A program made the position numbers and the translations under genes. The notes beneath the pieces were generated by a model that was not told the origin of the DNA, did not search any database, and was given only the letters and a program-made list of their open reading frames with translations. A stretch of 15,201 bases of DNA, taken from CAZMFZ01 sp046152935. GTDB lineage: Bacteria; Bacteroidota; Bacteroidia; Cytophagales; UBA9547. Shown here in pieces: positions 15,068 to 15,201 of the stretch. The stretch lies in assembly GCA_046152935.1 (NCBI GenBank), contig JBJXGB010000063.1, forward strand, positions 1 through 15,201, written 5' to 3'. How positions within the stretch are numbered: position 1 is the first letter of the stretch; each line of letters begins with the position of its first letter.

Positions 15068-15201
15068 TTAACTCTGATATTCTTCCACAGGCACACATGA
15101 ACACACCAAATTGCGGTCGCCATAGGCGCCATCAATTCGACTAACGGTTGGCCAGAATTTCGCACTTCTTACATAAGGCAACGGATATGCTGCTTTTTGG
15201 C
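15068..15201 (-). CDS. gcvP: glycine dehydrogenase (decarboxylating), C-terminal end (partial)
   Basis: Only the last 43 residues are in the window; the gene starts beyond 15201 on the minus strand and stops at TAA 15070-15068. The tail reads YVRSAKFWPTVSRIDGAYGD, then RNLVCSCVPVEEYQS, which matches the highly conserved end of the P-protein of the glycine cleavage system (compare KFWPTVAR...YGDRNLFCSCVP in E. coli). The P-protein is a PLP enzyme that decarboxylates glycine and passes the aminomethyl group to the lipoyl H-protein. The PLP lysine lies outside the window. The ending is complete, without truncation. Confidence 0.93.
   Translation of the reverse strand, partial: QKAAYPLPYVRSAKFWPTVSRIDGAYGDRNLVCSCVPVEEYQS

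Noticed and set aside
1..15201. A novel defence, mobile or biosynthetic system in the window
   Set aside because: The intact genes are mostly recognisable housekeeping or envelope genes, and I find no CRISPR repeats, integrase, transposase, toxin-antitoxin pair or clustered unknown genes.

Overview
The window reads as an ordinary stretch of a Bacteroidota chromosome (low to moderate G+C). Four things point there: promoters of the TTTG / TAnnTTTG type with A-rich leaders and no strong Shine-Dalgarno sequences; the N-terminal remnant of a Bacteroidota-type DUF3857 protein; a bactofilin gene overlapping an AtpZ-like gene; and an ftsE with no adjacent ftsX, followed by a glycosyltransferase. I cannot name the genus.

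Layout. 1-840 is a worn region: the 3' end of an unrecognised gene, a probable frameshifted gene remnant, and on the minus strand a 38-codon 5' stump of a secreted DUF3857/transglutaminase-like protein. A clear promoter then drives ahcY (841-2148), which ends at a perfect 17-bp hairpin terminator. 2199-2584 holds another apparently eroded reading frame that runs into trmD (2585-3259). Converging on trmD from the minus strand is the run ldh-like oxidoreductase (5501-4437), a 101-aa orphan (4366-4061) and lpxH (4045-3266, TTG start). From 5595 the plus strand carries a flippase-like membrane protein, a 67-aa conserved-looking small protein, an FtsE-type ATPase and a family 2 glycosyltransferase. 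Next on the minus strand is bactofilin - atpZ - dsbD (11372 to 8595). The plus strand then has a large cytoplasmic GH63-type glucosidase (11623-14271), a pair of imperfect palindromic repeats, a flavin-reductase-like protein (14382-15020), and finally the C-terminal end of glycine dehydrogenase gcvP on the minus strand.

How the genes fit together. Most are housekeeping: the methyl cycle (AhcY), tRNA m1G37 methylation (TrmD), lipid A synthesis (LpxH), periplasmic thiol redox (DsbD), envelope/cytoskeleton (FtsE, bactofilin, flippase-like protein, glycosyltransferase) and one-carbon metabolism (GcvP). Envelope functions are over-represented, but I see no multi-gene novel system, no CRISPR array, no mobile element and no RNA gene. 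The points most worth a second look are the eroded gene stumps around ahcY, the repeat pair at 14275-14355, the non-ATG start of lpxH, and the bactofilin/atpZ overlap followed by dsbD instead of atpB.
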